From Notospermus geniculatus (taxonomy: Eukaryota > Nemertea > Pilidiophora > Heteronemertea > Lineidae): a DNA stretch of 64,000 bases. A program made the translations under genes and the position numbers. Under the pieces are notes generated by a model. The model did not search any database, was not told the DNA's origin, and was given only the letters and a program-made list of their open reading frames with translations. The stretch lies in the NCBI GenBank assembly GCA_002633025.1, contig NMRB01000622.1:143602-207601 (forward strand). Reading direction: 5' to 3'. This document shows positions 20,561 through 29,900 of this stretch, piece by piece (positions within the stretch are counted from its first letter, which is position 1; each line of letters begins with the position of its first letter).

Positions 20561-20808
20561 CCAGGTCTTCAAGGGATTGCTGCTCATAGGTGAGCCTTTG
20601 CTCCTGAGCGATCTGTTGTCCTTAACCTCAAAGGTTTGCGTTTGATAGCAAACACAAAAGCGACTCGTGAAGTGCCCAGGGGAGGGAGACTAGGAGAGAG
20701 AGAGAGAGGCGGAGGGCTGAAATGTGTGGAAATAAAACACGTGTAAATGAATGGTCCATGAACCATGTGCTCACCGGGGTCAATGTACCAGAAGAATGAA
20801 TAACGGCT

Positions 20809-21051
20809 AGTGATAAAACCCGGAACGAAACGAAACGAAATGAAATCATCGAAATGGGCATGATTTGCATCAATTTATTTCCGTTTTATTGTCTTATTGC
20901 AACACCGATATTTAGAATCTGCTCCGACATTGACACTTGTTTTATGCACCAACCGAATGAGTGAGGAAAACGCAGAAATAATTCTCAAATTCCTTGCCAG
21001 TCCCATTTCGATGATTTCATTTCGTTTCGTTTCATTCCGGGTTTTATCACT
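20809..21051. mobile_element. Foldback with 48-bp arms rich in CGAAACGAAA
   Basis: The arms TAGTGATAAAACCCGGAACG... and its complement run for about 48 bp, including GAAACGAAACGAAATGAAAT and CATCGAAATGGG. The spacer is about 140 bp. Confidence 0.9.
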
Positions 21052-21250
21052 AACCATGAAGAACAAAGTTGCACAGTGGTTCAAAGATCAGGCTCATGAA
21101 ATAAGGGATGTTTGTTTCAATAGTTTTTCATGGGGTTCCTGCTAGGACATTCAGCCTTTCCTGCAGGCCTAGATCACGGTTTTTTTCACTTCATGAAGAA
21201 ACCATGGTGAAGCTACACTTTGGATTGCTTTTTTCATTGGGGCTCTTGCC

Positions 21251-21893
21251 ATGGATCATGGTGACGTTTCCGATGATGACAATGCTCAGCAGCAGCAGGC
21301 TTGCCAAGAAGGTGCAACAGTTACAGTGTTCAAGCTAGACTTAGACATGCACTGGACTGTCAACAGGCAATTCAGGCGCCTTCTGAATGTGGCTGAATAT
21401 GCGAGATGGTGCAACCTATCAGAAACAACACTAAGGCGATGGATCAACGATGTCGACAACCTCATGGACAAGGTAGAGCAACACGCCAACCAACGGAGAA
21501 TTCGAACAGACCACGATGGAAGATGGCCTGAAGTTGAAAATGCTGTCCATGAGAGGTTTCTGAATCGTTGTCATCGAACACTTCCTGTCTCTCGGTCTGA
21601 TATTGTTCAGGACGCTAATCGTGAATTTCAGAGATGGTGGGGTGAACTACCGGAAGATACCCGCAATGACATTGAAGCCACGCGGCCTATCATTGGGCTA
21701 TCCCAGAAGACAACCATCGCGACCAATTGTTCAGTGCAGATGGGCCAAGAATGGGTTGGTAGCGACATTTTAAAAAGCACCATCCTGACCTGAAGTTGCG
21801 GTGGGCTGATAACTTGGAGAGATCACGTCCTCAATACCACCGAGGAGATTACTGCAGATTTTTTTTGAAGAATTTGATGGTTAGGCTCAATTG
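21251..21893 (+). pseudogene. Broken pogo/CENP-B-type transposase fragment
   Basis: The open frame (180 codons to 21793) has a helix-turn-helix CENP-B-like region: a YARWCNLSETTLRRW segment followed by GRWPEVENAVHERFLNRC and LPVSRSDIVQDANREF, as in pogo/Tigger transposases. From about 21740 the family similarity continues in the next frame (FSADGPRMGW, then a stop, then HPDLKLRWADNLERSRP), so a frameshift and a stop break it. No DDE catalytic domain follows before the foldback at 21938. It would have bound transposon ends in the nucleus. It is a transposon relic rather than a host gene. Confidence 0.65.
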
Positions 21894-21937
21894 ATCAGGT
21901 ACATGTAACTGAGAGCCCTGGAATATATTAAATGAAA

Positions 21938-22474
21938 CTGACGTGAACGAACGAAAAGCCCCCATGCGACGAGCAAGAGAATTGCAAACACCTCAAACGA
22001 AGGCTCAGGATATGATAGACCCCACGAGGCCAGGAGGGCGCCACCTTATTTGTCTCTGAGCTGTCAAGGTGTCAACATTCTCTGGGGAGCTCCTGCTGAA
22101 CACTTTTTTTGAAAGAAAAAAGTTTGACCCAGCAGGGAATCGAACCCGCTCCTTGTTATCTCTGTTCCACCGTGTTCCCCATTCGGCCAACGAACTTGTT
22201 GGAACGCTTCGCATATTTTCTTTTATTCGTAGTATTTTTACGTAAGTCGAAGGCCTACGTCCATGACAAACACAAATCAAGTCTCTGTCAGCTGGCTCAA
22301 GTAGTGAAAGAGGTATCCGGAGATGTTGACAGCTCTGTTGCCTGAAGGCAAATAAGGTGGCGCCCTCCTGGCCTCGTGGGGTCTATCATGTCCTGAGCCT
22401 TCGTTTGAGGCGTTTGCAGGGCGTTTGTAATTCTCAGGCTCGTCGCATGGGGGCTTTTCGTTCGTTCACGTCAG
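21938..22474. mobile_element. Foldback of 537 bp, arms about 115 bp
   Basis: The left arm begins CTGACGTGAACGAACGAAAA and the right arm ends in its complement. Matching continues through GACCCCACGAGGCCAGGAGG and GGCGCCACCTTATTTG. The non-paired centre carries a tRNA-like segment (22113-22205). Confidence 0.9.
22113..22205 (-). repeat. tRNA-like Pol III segment inside a foldback
   Basis: Read on the minus strand it has TGGCCGAATGG (A-box-like) and GGTTCGATTCC (B box), spaced as in a tRNA, then a run of T. The T-stem and acceptor pairing are poor, so it is a tRNA-derived relic (SINE head or pseudo-tRNA), not a tRNA gene. Confidence 0.55.
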
Positions 22475-22663
22475 CTTTAAATGAACTGAAAACAAGACAT
22501 TCAATTACTATTCCTTAGTAAAGTAAAATGCAGCAGGTAATTTGCTGTATGCTAAGCCTACATTTCAAGTGGCGAAAATAAGGGAAAAGCCATTCCACGA
22601 TCATAGAACAAATTGTGAAAATGTCCAACATTGAAGTGCGGAAAGTTGGGAGATGAAAAGATA

Positions 22664-23195
22664 TATTGACTCCTGTGGAAGAAAATTTTGAAGAGGAAGG
22701 CAAACACCGAAACAGGAGGTGGTTCCATCCATTAGATCAAGATGTTAGGAATGCAATGAAGAAGACAAGGTATGCCAATAGCTTTGGAAAGGATGACCAA
22801 ATTAACCTGTCCATTCTGCTTGAAAAATGGAAGGAGGGGCAAGCTGATACAAGATTCATGTATCGGCCTCACAGTGTGGATGAGGATGAAGAAGCCAAAA
22901 AAGACTTTCCGTTCAGTCATCAGGCAAAATGGCAAACGGAGATTACTCTCGAAGTATGGAAATCAACTTTATTTGCTTGATGTTGCATACAGAACCAGCG
23001 CCGTTTTTCCTGTGTGTACGGACAAATCTTCGCTATTTCGTAGTTGGATTATTTGTCATTCATCGGGAAACTAAACAATCAATGATTGTGGAAGCCTTGG
23101 AGATTTTCAAGGAGTGGAATCAAAAAAACTTCATGACGGACTTTTCAATGGAGGAGATCAATGCCTTGGAAGCTGTTTTCGAAGGTTTTAATTTT
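22664..23195 (+). pseudogene. Frameshifted MULE-like transposase fragment
   Basis: Three frames in succession give one recognisable MULE-type transposase region: FPFSHQAKWQ, then LLSKYGNQLYLLDVAYRT, then APFFLCVRTNLRYFVVGLF with EALEIFKEWN and NFMTDFSMEEINALE. The LLD-type first acidic residue and the FMTD second acidic residue fit the MULE DDE core. At least two frameshifts (near 22935 and 22995) separate them. The upstream part (from 22666) is acidic and charged. No termini are identified; it is a dead transposon fragment. Confidence 0.65.
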
Positions 23196-23327
23196 GATCA
23201 TACCGTGGCCAGTTTTTGTTTCCCCGGGTCCTGGCCCAAGGACCTGGGGAAAGTTTCCGGGAGGGTGGATTGGGCACTGGGTGCCCACCCTCGGTAGTGC
23301 AGACCGTACATGTACGAATGAGCACAC

Positions 23328-24037
23328 TACTCTTCATTCCAGTTCCGATTGGCGCGAGGTTTTTGAACGATAGCTCCGCAACGCCTGGGCCGATTTTGAC
23401 GAATTATACGTCAATCGACTTGTCTTTCTTTGCGGTATCTTATAATCCAAGTTTCATCGCGACATTCCCACTATTTCTCGATATTTTTACCCCTGTACAT
23501 TTGCACGCGAGGTTGTGTACAAAGTGTAGTTCCACGATTTGGCCGCTACGAGCGCTGTGTTTTGCGTGGTCGCGTCAATTTTTCGTAGGGGTGGGCAGCC
23601 ACTCCTGCGTTCACCCGTGTTCAGCTGAGTTTTTCCCTGTGTGTTTTTCTGATAGAAATATGGATGTTTTCCGTTGCTATATTTAACTAAATGTAATTTT
23701 ATTCATCGGACGGACAATAAATCTCTGTTAGCATGGAATAAACTGAGGTCAGATGCGAACTGTCTGAGAGGCTTCTCTCCCCGAACAAATAGTCCGATCT
23801 GACGTTCCTCGTGTGGCGCTGGCGATGACGTCATTTCAATGGAGGCAGCCGATCGGCGAAAATGACATTTTGGTCAATTTCAACGACTTAACTGCAATAA
23901 AGTCCGATGAAACTTGGATTATAAGATACCGCCAAGAAAGACAAGTCGACTGACGTATGTTTCATCAAAATCGGCCCAGGCGTTGCGGAGCTATCGTTCA
24001 AAAACCTCGCGCCAATCGGAACTGGAATGAAGAGTAG
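23328..24037. mobile_element. Foldback, arms about 140 bp
   Basis: CTACTCTTCATTCCAGTTCC at the left matches GGAACTGGAATGAAGAGTAG at the right. Complementarity runs on through AACGATAGCTCCGCAACGCC and GACTTGTCTTTCTTGGCGGTA-like sequence. One arm of the same family, more diverged, is at 52970-53125. Confidence 0.9.
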
Positions 24038-24066
24038 CTGAGAAATTATCGTCTCGGATAGATTTA

Positions 24067-24408
24067 TTGGGGTCTAAGGTGGTGGCGGTCGGCGAGGTGG
24101 GACTTGACTTCCTCGAATCCCCCGGGGCACATGTCAAGGGTCTTCAGGAGAGGGTGCTGCGGATTTGCCTCCGCGAGGCCACGAGGCGCGGTTTGCCAGT
24201 GGTTATCCACTGTCGTGGCAATGCAGATACCGCGCCTCAGGCCTCGGCGGACTGCCTCCGCATAATGCGGGGCTCCCTCTCCGGGTTCCATCCCGTGTAC
24301 CGCCACTGCTTTACGGGGACGTTAAATGAGGCCACGGATTGGCTCCGGTCCTTCCCAAATACTGTTTTCGGGGTAACAAAGGTCCGGAGCCTACGGGGTA
24401 GTATATAA
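24067..24408 (+). pseudogene. TatD-family nuclease fragment
   Basis: About 110 codons encode the central part of a TatD-type metal-dependent deoxyribonuclease: VVAVGEVGLDF (metal-ligand Glu), LPVVIHCRG (His ligand), and PVYRHCFTGTLNEATDWL (His ligand) followed by FPNTVFGVT. The N-terminal HxH strand and the C-terminal Asp motif are absent, and no ATG opens the frame. It could be a single exon, a gene fragment or cargo of a repeat. It ends 300 bp before the gypsy LTR. Base composition is clearly richer in G+C than the surrounding DNA. Confidence 0.6.
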
Positions 24409-24711
24409 ATATACTACATTCTTGTGAAATAGATGAACTTAATCATCAATTATGCTTAGCATGAATTCAAAACATTATATTATAACAAGGGAAAAATCGT
24501 GAAGGTGCTTGCCTAGCTTACTGTGTAGTAATTATACTATCATAAGATTCATTTTAACGTGTAGATTTCATTTGCAGGTTGCACTGTAACTCTGCGATTT
24601 CCATCGGGAAAAGGCTTGGGAGGAATGGGTGAAAAAGATTGATCAAGGGGTTGCAGATGAAGGTATCAATCTTGTTGATCAATTCTCTTGGTCCGGTTCC
24701 CCTGTCACTTG
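24409..24711. other. Spacer between TatD fragment and LTR
   Basis: AT-rich first half. An open frame from 24629 crosses into the LTR and is not credible as a gene. Confidence 0.5.
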
Positions 24712-24947
24712 TGTAACGGGCGGATCCCTCGCCGTCCTCCGTGAATTTAAGGTTGGACACCCCCGGGTGATCCCCGTAGGGCACATTGCAATATGCGCCT
24801 TGCGCATGAGCAGAGAGAAGCAGCTGATAGTGTACCGATTTATGTCAGGATCTGTCAGTGAGGAATAAAAGTCAAATCTTCAATTACGTAAGTCGTATTG
24901 TTCGTCCGAACCCCCCATTTCTGTAGAGGCAGTCCCTCACCTCTACA
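24712..24947 (+). repeat. 5' LTR of the gypsy element
   Basis: The LTR starts TGTAACGGG and ends CTCTACA, giving the TGTA...TACA short inverted repeat. An AATAAA signal lies near 24865. The primer-binding site follows after two bases. The 3' end is well supported; the 5' end is inferred from the TGTA match because the 3' LTR is hidden in the gap. An LTR of this kind carries the promoter and the poly(A) site. Confidence 0.6.
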
Positions 24948-24949
24948 TC

Positions 24950-24967
24950 TGGCACCCGCTTGGGGGC
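24950..24967 (+). promoter_or_regulatory. Primer-binding site
   Basis: TGGCACCCGCTTGGGGGC, two bases after the LTR end, begins with the TGG that complements the CCA tail of a tRNA. I do not assign the tRNA species. Confidence 0.7.
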
Positions 24968-25366
24968 CGACGAGATCAAAATAAGACAGAATTAGAAGTT
25001 TAATCCGGCCGGCGCCGAAATCTTGAGTGCCGCCATCTTAGAAATCTGTCAAAATTGGCCGAAAGTACGGTTCAGAAACCGGCCGATAGATCATATAAAA
25101 CGGAGGCTCGTGGCGTGCGAAGTACATCAATCAGTCGTAGAAAGGTCAGAGAACAAACGGGATACCCCGATATAGAGAGTCACGTCGATTCATGCACGCA
25201 TTTGAGCCTTGAATTACCGAGAGATTCCCATCAGTCACAGACGCCATCTTGGATTGCTGCAGTGTATGGGGCGCCCAGTCAGACATAATTAATTATCGAC
25301 CACGTGTGTGTGCACTGAAATTTTGAAGTAGTAGTTCGAATTTAACATCGAAATTGGAAGTGAATC

Positions 25367-26956
25367 ATGGCTGCCAACCAAGCTAGGCCAAAATTGGAAC
25401 CTTTTACGGGGGATTCCCCAGAGGACGTGCTTACATGGTTCCGGAGATTTGAGCTGTTCCATCCTCAGCCACCAGAAGATGCTAATGCTGATATCCAGAG
25501 GAGACACCAGATACTCCCTCTATATTTGAGAGGCCATGCCTTTAATTTGTATGATAGCTTGACTCCAGCACAGAAAGATGATTACGAGCAGATACGAACT
25601 GCTTTAAGAGAACGCCTGGACCCAGGCCAGCACGCACTTCTCCGCCGCCAAGAGTTTATGGCGTTAGAGAAGAAACCTGAGGAGACCCTCATAGCGTTCG
25701 AACTTAGAGTTATGAAGATAGCCGCGGTGGCCTTTGGGGACTTCCCCAACCAACATAGAGATTTAATGGCAAAAGAACAATTCATACGTGGCATCGGCGA
25801 CAAAGACTTGCAGTTACATTTGTTAACCCACTACCCTCTTACCATTCGTGGAGCTGCACAGATGGCTGAACAGTATTGCCAAGTAAAAAAGGTGACGAAA
25901 GCCCAAGAGGAGAAAGATAAGAAAGAAGCCGCAGCCGCAGAGACCCAAGATCCGAATACAAAAGACCCAACAATCATCAACAAAGACCAGAATGCCAAAG
26001 ACCAGAATCCTAAAGACCAGAATACAACAGTTCGGATAGTGGAAACACCTGCGCCGGGGAACCCCGCTCAATCAGGTAAACAAGATTTCCGCAAAGCCGA
26101 ATATGATACGACAGTGAAGGAATTAGAAGAGAAAGTTCACAAGCTGACGTTACAACAGGAAGAGCGGATGCCCTATTACTATCATTATCAACGGGGTCGC
26201 CCCCGAACCAGACGTGAAAGAGGACGCGGTTTTGGCTGGGGACCCCCACCTGATGGCAGTCCAAGCAGAGACTTTTATGAGCGACGCAATAGACAGTATA
26301 GGGATTACCGTGATTATGGTGACAGACACAGATACTCAGATGATCGACGACGCCAAGAGCCCAGCAGAGATGACAGTTACCAGGACCGCGACCCGACGTC
26401 AGGAGATCGACGTTCTCCGGCCGGTGCCAGGCCGTGGAGACCGCCCTCGCCGGGACCACGCAGCATTGATCGACAGGAGCGACGTTCTAGTTCACCAGGT
26501 AGATATCCAAGTCCAAGCCGAGATAGAGGATATGCACCGTCTCGATATCCAAGCCCAAGTCGAGATAGAGGATACGCACCGCCCAGATATCAAAGTCCAA
26601 CCCGAGGTAGAGCATATTCATCACGAGATAATGACGCCTATGGTGGTACCACCACGGTTCCCCGAGACCGGGTTGAGCCAAGGCCTACCGATAGATACTA
26701 CCGATATCAAGACGATGAAACAAGGACCAGTCCATGCTATCCTGATGATTACCAACAAAGAGAGAGATGGGCTTCACATGACAGACGGATCCCCAGAGAA
26801 ACTAACCCAAACTTTCTGGAAGCGAGATGGGGAGAAGCCACACATCCGTCAGACAGACGTCGAGTTCGTTTTGATGAACATTTTCAAGGGATGTGTTTTC
26901 ATTGCGGGAGATACGGTCATCGACATGCTGATTGCCCTGGCTGGCAGGAAAACTAG
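25367..26956 (+). CDS. gag: Gypsy Gag polyprotein
   Basis: 529 residues from an ATG in a good context to TAG at 26954. Residues about 1-175 form the retrotransposon capsid-type domain (VLTWFRRFELF, LYLRGHAFNLYDSL, LRERLDPGQHALLRRQEF). Residues about 180-230 are charged and Lys/Gln-rich with repeated KDQN words. Residues about 265-490 are very rich in Arg, Asp, Ser, Tyr and Pro, with three tandem copies of RYPSPSRDRGYAP. One CCHC zinc knuckle (CFHCGRYGHRHADC, residues 510-523) lies just before the stop. It should assemble the virus-like particle and bind RNA. The other open frames through the RD-rich repeats are compositional accidents. Confidence 0.93.
   Translation: MAANQARPKLEPFTGDSPEDVLTWFRRFELFHPQPPEDANADIQRRHQILPLYLRGHAFNLYDSLTPAQKDDYEQIRTALRERLDPGQHALLRRQEFMALEKKPEETLIAFELRVMKIAAVAFGDFPNQHRDLMAKEQFIRGIGDKDLQLHLLTHYPLTIRGAAQMAEQYCQVKKVTKAQEEKDKKEAAAAETQDPNTKDPTIINKDQNAKDQNPKDQNTTVRIVETPAPGNPAQSGKQDFRKAEYDTTVKELEEKVHKLTLQQEERMPYYYHYQRGRPRTRRERGRGFGWGPPPDGSPSRDFYERRNRQYRDYRDYGDRHRYSDDRRRQEPSRDDSYQDRDPTSGDRRSPAGARPWRPPSPGPRSIDRQERRSSSPGRYPSPSRDRGYAPSRYPSPSRDRGYAPPRYQSPTRGRAYSSRDNDAYGGTTTVPRDRVEPRPTDRYYRYQDDETRTSPCYPDDYQQRERWASHDRRIPRETNPNFLEARWGEATHPSDRRRVRFDEHFQGMCFHCGRYGHRHADCPGWQEN
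26947..26953 (+). promoter_or_regulatory. Putative -1 ribosomal frameshift heptamer GGAAAAC
   Basis: G-GAA-AAC immediately precedes the gag stop TAG (26954-26956). Slipping back one base gives GGA-AAA-CTA, which enters the pol frame and reads GKLDRAVDEGR. The pol frame overlaps gag by 25 nt and is -1 relative to it, as this requires. The heptamer is of the GGA-type imperfect class, so efficiency is uncertain. Confidence 0.65.
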
Positions 26957-29900
26957 ATCGTGCTGTTGATGAGGGTCGCTTAGCAGCAAAAAAGGATAGA
27001 CCCAGTAGTAAGCGAGTGGTACCAAGGATCCTGATGCATATCAGAGATGATGTTGTCCCAGTTTTATTCGACACTGGAGCGGATATTTCCGTGATGCGTG
27101 AAGACGTATGGACTTCGGTGTATACGCCTGAGGAACGTGAGCCATTGAAGCCTGTTCAAGAGGGAACCTTTGGCGTCTCAGGAGAGCCGTTGGCCGTACG
27201 CGGATCCACGACCGTGCCTATTCAGCTGGGACCGCTCACCTTCCGCCATGCAGTCAAAGTGGTAGAGCGCCTTGATAGTCCACTCATCCTGGGATGGGAT
27301 TTTATACGTAAATATAACGTTCGCATTCAGCCTCAACGGAAATCAGTCGTCGTGTGGGATCATGAATTCCCACTAATAGATGAGAAGAAAATGCCTGAGG
27401 TATGCCGAGCTAGACTGCTGAATTCAGTGACCGTACCGCCCAGAACTGAGATAATTGTACCCGCGTATCTGATGCATGACAGAGGGAGCCCTCGGTCTTC
27501 ATATGCCGGAATCCTGGAGCCGGAGATGCAGATTCCTGGAGCCATGATATCAAGGATAGCTGCCACAGTCGATGATGCGTTGATACCGATTAGAATCATG
27601 AATCCCGGGGACCAGGCTACCGACATAGATAGGGGGACCCTCCTTGGACAGTTTCATTCATTGCAGTCGGGTGACCCCGACACAGTACGCAGAACTTATG
27701 AATTGATGGAAGAATTTGAACCGGAAGTAACGCCGTCAAAACCACAGTGGATGGATGGTGATTTACCGGCGGTGGATCTATCAAAATGCAAATTTACCGG
27801 AAAGGGACAACTAGGCCGCTTGAAGAAGTTATTGAGAGAATTTAGCAATGTGTTCAGTCGCGGCCCAAACGATAGAGGACTCACAGACTTAGTGGAACAC
27901 GAGATTAATACAGGAGGTTTCCGATTTTGCGTCGATTATCGGAAGTTAAATGCGGTGACCTGCAAAAATGCTCATAGTTTACCCAGGATCGATGATTCAT
28001 TAGCTACCATGGCCGGAGCAGCAGTTTTCAGTAACCTAGACCTCACCAGCGGATACTGGCAAGTGCCAGTTGCAAAATCAAGCCAGGACAAGACAGCGTT
28101 CTCCATCGGACCGAAGTTATACCGATTCACCCGGCTTCCTTTTGGTTTATGTAATGCCCCGCCTTTGTTCCAGAGATTAGTAGAATTAGTCTTTGCGGGG
28201 ATGAGCTGGAAGCAAATGATGACATATTTGGACGATTTTGCAATATTCACCAAGGACTTTGATACGCACATGCAAGTACTACGCGAAGTTTTCCAGCGAT
28301 TAGGAAAAGCTGGTCTCAAGCTACAACCCAAAAAATGCCATCTAGTCAGAGACAGAATCACCTTCCTGGGACACCAGATTAGCAAGGATGGGATCAAGCC
28401 TGATCCTTCCAACATCGACAAGGTGAAGGATTGGCCGGTACCCCGGTCTGTAAAGGATGTTCAAAGTTTCCTAGGACTTGCCTCCTACTATAGACGTTTC
28501 GTACGAGGGTTCTCGGATCTAGCAAGACCACTTACCAGATTAACGCAGAAGGAGGTGCCATTCATTTGGGACAATCAATGCCAAGATGCATTTGAAATCT
28601 TGAAAGCCAAGCTGGTGTCGCCACCTGTCCTGGGATACCCTAAATGGGGTGATCCCTTTATCATCTACACTGACGCATCTGATTTTGCAGTCGGAGCTGT
28701 GCTGGCTCAACAACAAGGGAAAGAAGAGAAAGTGATTGCATATTACAGCAACTCCCTCAGCCAAACAGAACGGAACTGGTGCACTTATGACAAGGAATTG
28801 TGGGCCATCGTGAGGGCGTTACGCCAGGCCCACATCTATCTGTACGGCTCAAAGTTCACCATCGTGAGGGATCATCGCCCTCTTCTCCAGCGCAACAAAC
28901 TCAAGTGGGATGCAGATGTTACCCAAAAACGTACCCGCTGGATGAACGAGCTCAGCACATGGGGAGATATCGACATCCAGTATCGCCCAGGCAAGCAGAA
29001 TGGAAATGCCGATGCGATGAGCCGAAGACCGGTGCAGACTCACAAGTTAGCAGACTTAGCCACAGATCTGTTTGCACCAGCGCCCGTGATGAAACCGGTG
29101 GATCCACCGAAAACAACATCAAAGGGAATTCAGACCAACATCAACACGCAGCCAGCACTGGGGGAACCCCCAAAACTCGAGAAAAAGCAATCCAGTATCA
29201 ACACACAGCCAGAACGGGGGGAACCCCCAAAACTGGAGAAGAAGCGATCCAGAAGGAAGAAAAAGAAATTCAGAGACACACCAGAAGTGAATACCAACAC
29301 ACTACCAATGAACCAACCTGAAGATTACAATACTCAGCCAACAAAGGGGGAACCCCCGTGGCCTGAGATTAGTACATTACAAGAGGAGAACTCCCGAGGG
29401 GCCTCAGGGGCCACTCCTCCCAGGATTATGACCTATACCGATTATGACATAATACCAAATGAGACAGTACCAAGTCAAGGTGGGATCAGAGCAACAACCA
29501 TTGAACCCGCTACCTCAGCGGAGGGGATCCCAATAATCGCAGCAGAACAGCACGCAGATCCCGTAGTAGCCCAAGTCTACCAATGGGTTAAGTCTGGAAT
29601 TAAACCCTGCAAAGCGGCAATCAAAGACCAAAGCCGAGAAATCAAGACCTACTGGCGATTATATGACAATATGGAGATTAAGGATGACACTCTGACCGTT
29701 AAGTGGACACCCAAGAACTCACGGAAATGTCGTTACCAACAAGTGGTGCCATCTGGACTCAGGCCTCAGATTATGGAGGAGATCCATGCTGGACTCTTTT
29801 CTGTCCACTTTGGACGGCGGAAAACCACGCGCCGGATTCAAGACCGGTTCTTCTGGCCAGGGATGGTCACCGACGTAGCAGAATATGTCAAGACGTGTCC

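Noticed and set aside
24629-24868. 79-codon open frame leading into the LTR
   Set aside because: It crosses the LTR boundary and has no domain; chance frame.
26010-26969. Long alternative frames over gag (plus strand 26214-26969, minus strand 26010-26459)
   Set aside because: They shadow the repetitive Arg/Asp/Ser-rich region of gag, and show no domain. The plus-strand one is merely kept open by codon bias of the repeats.
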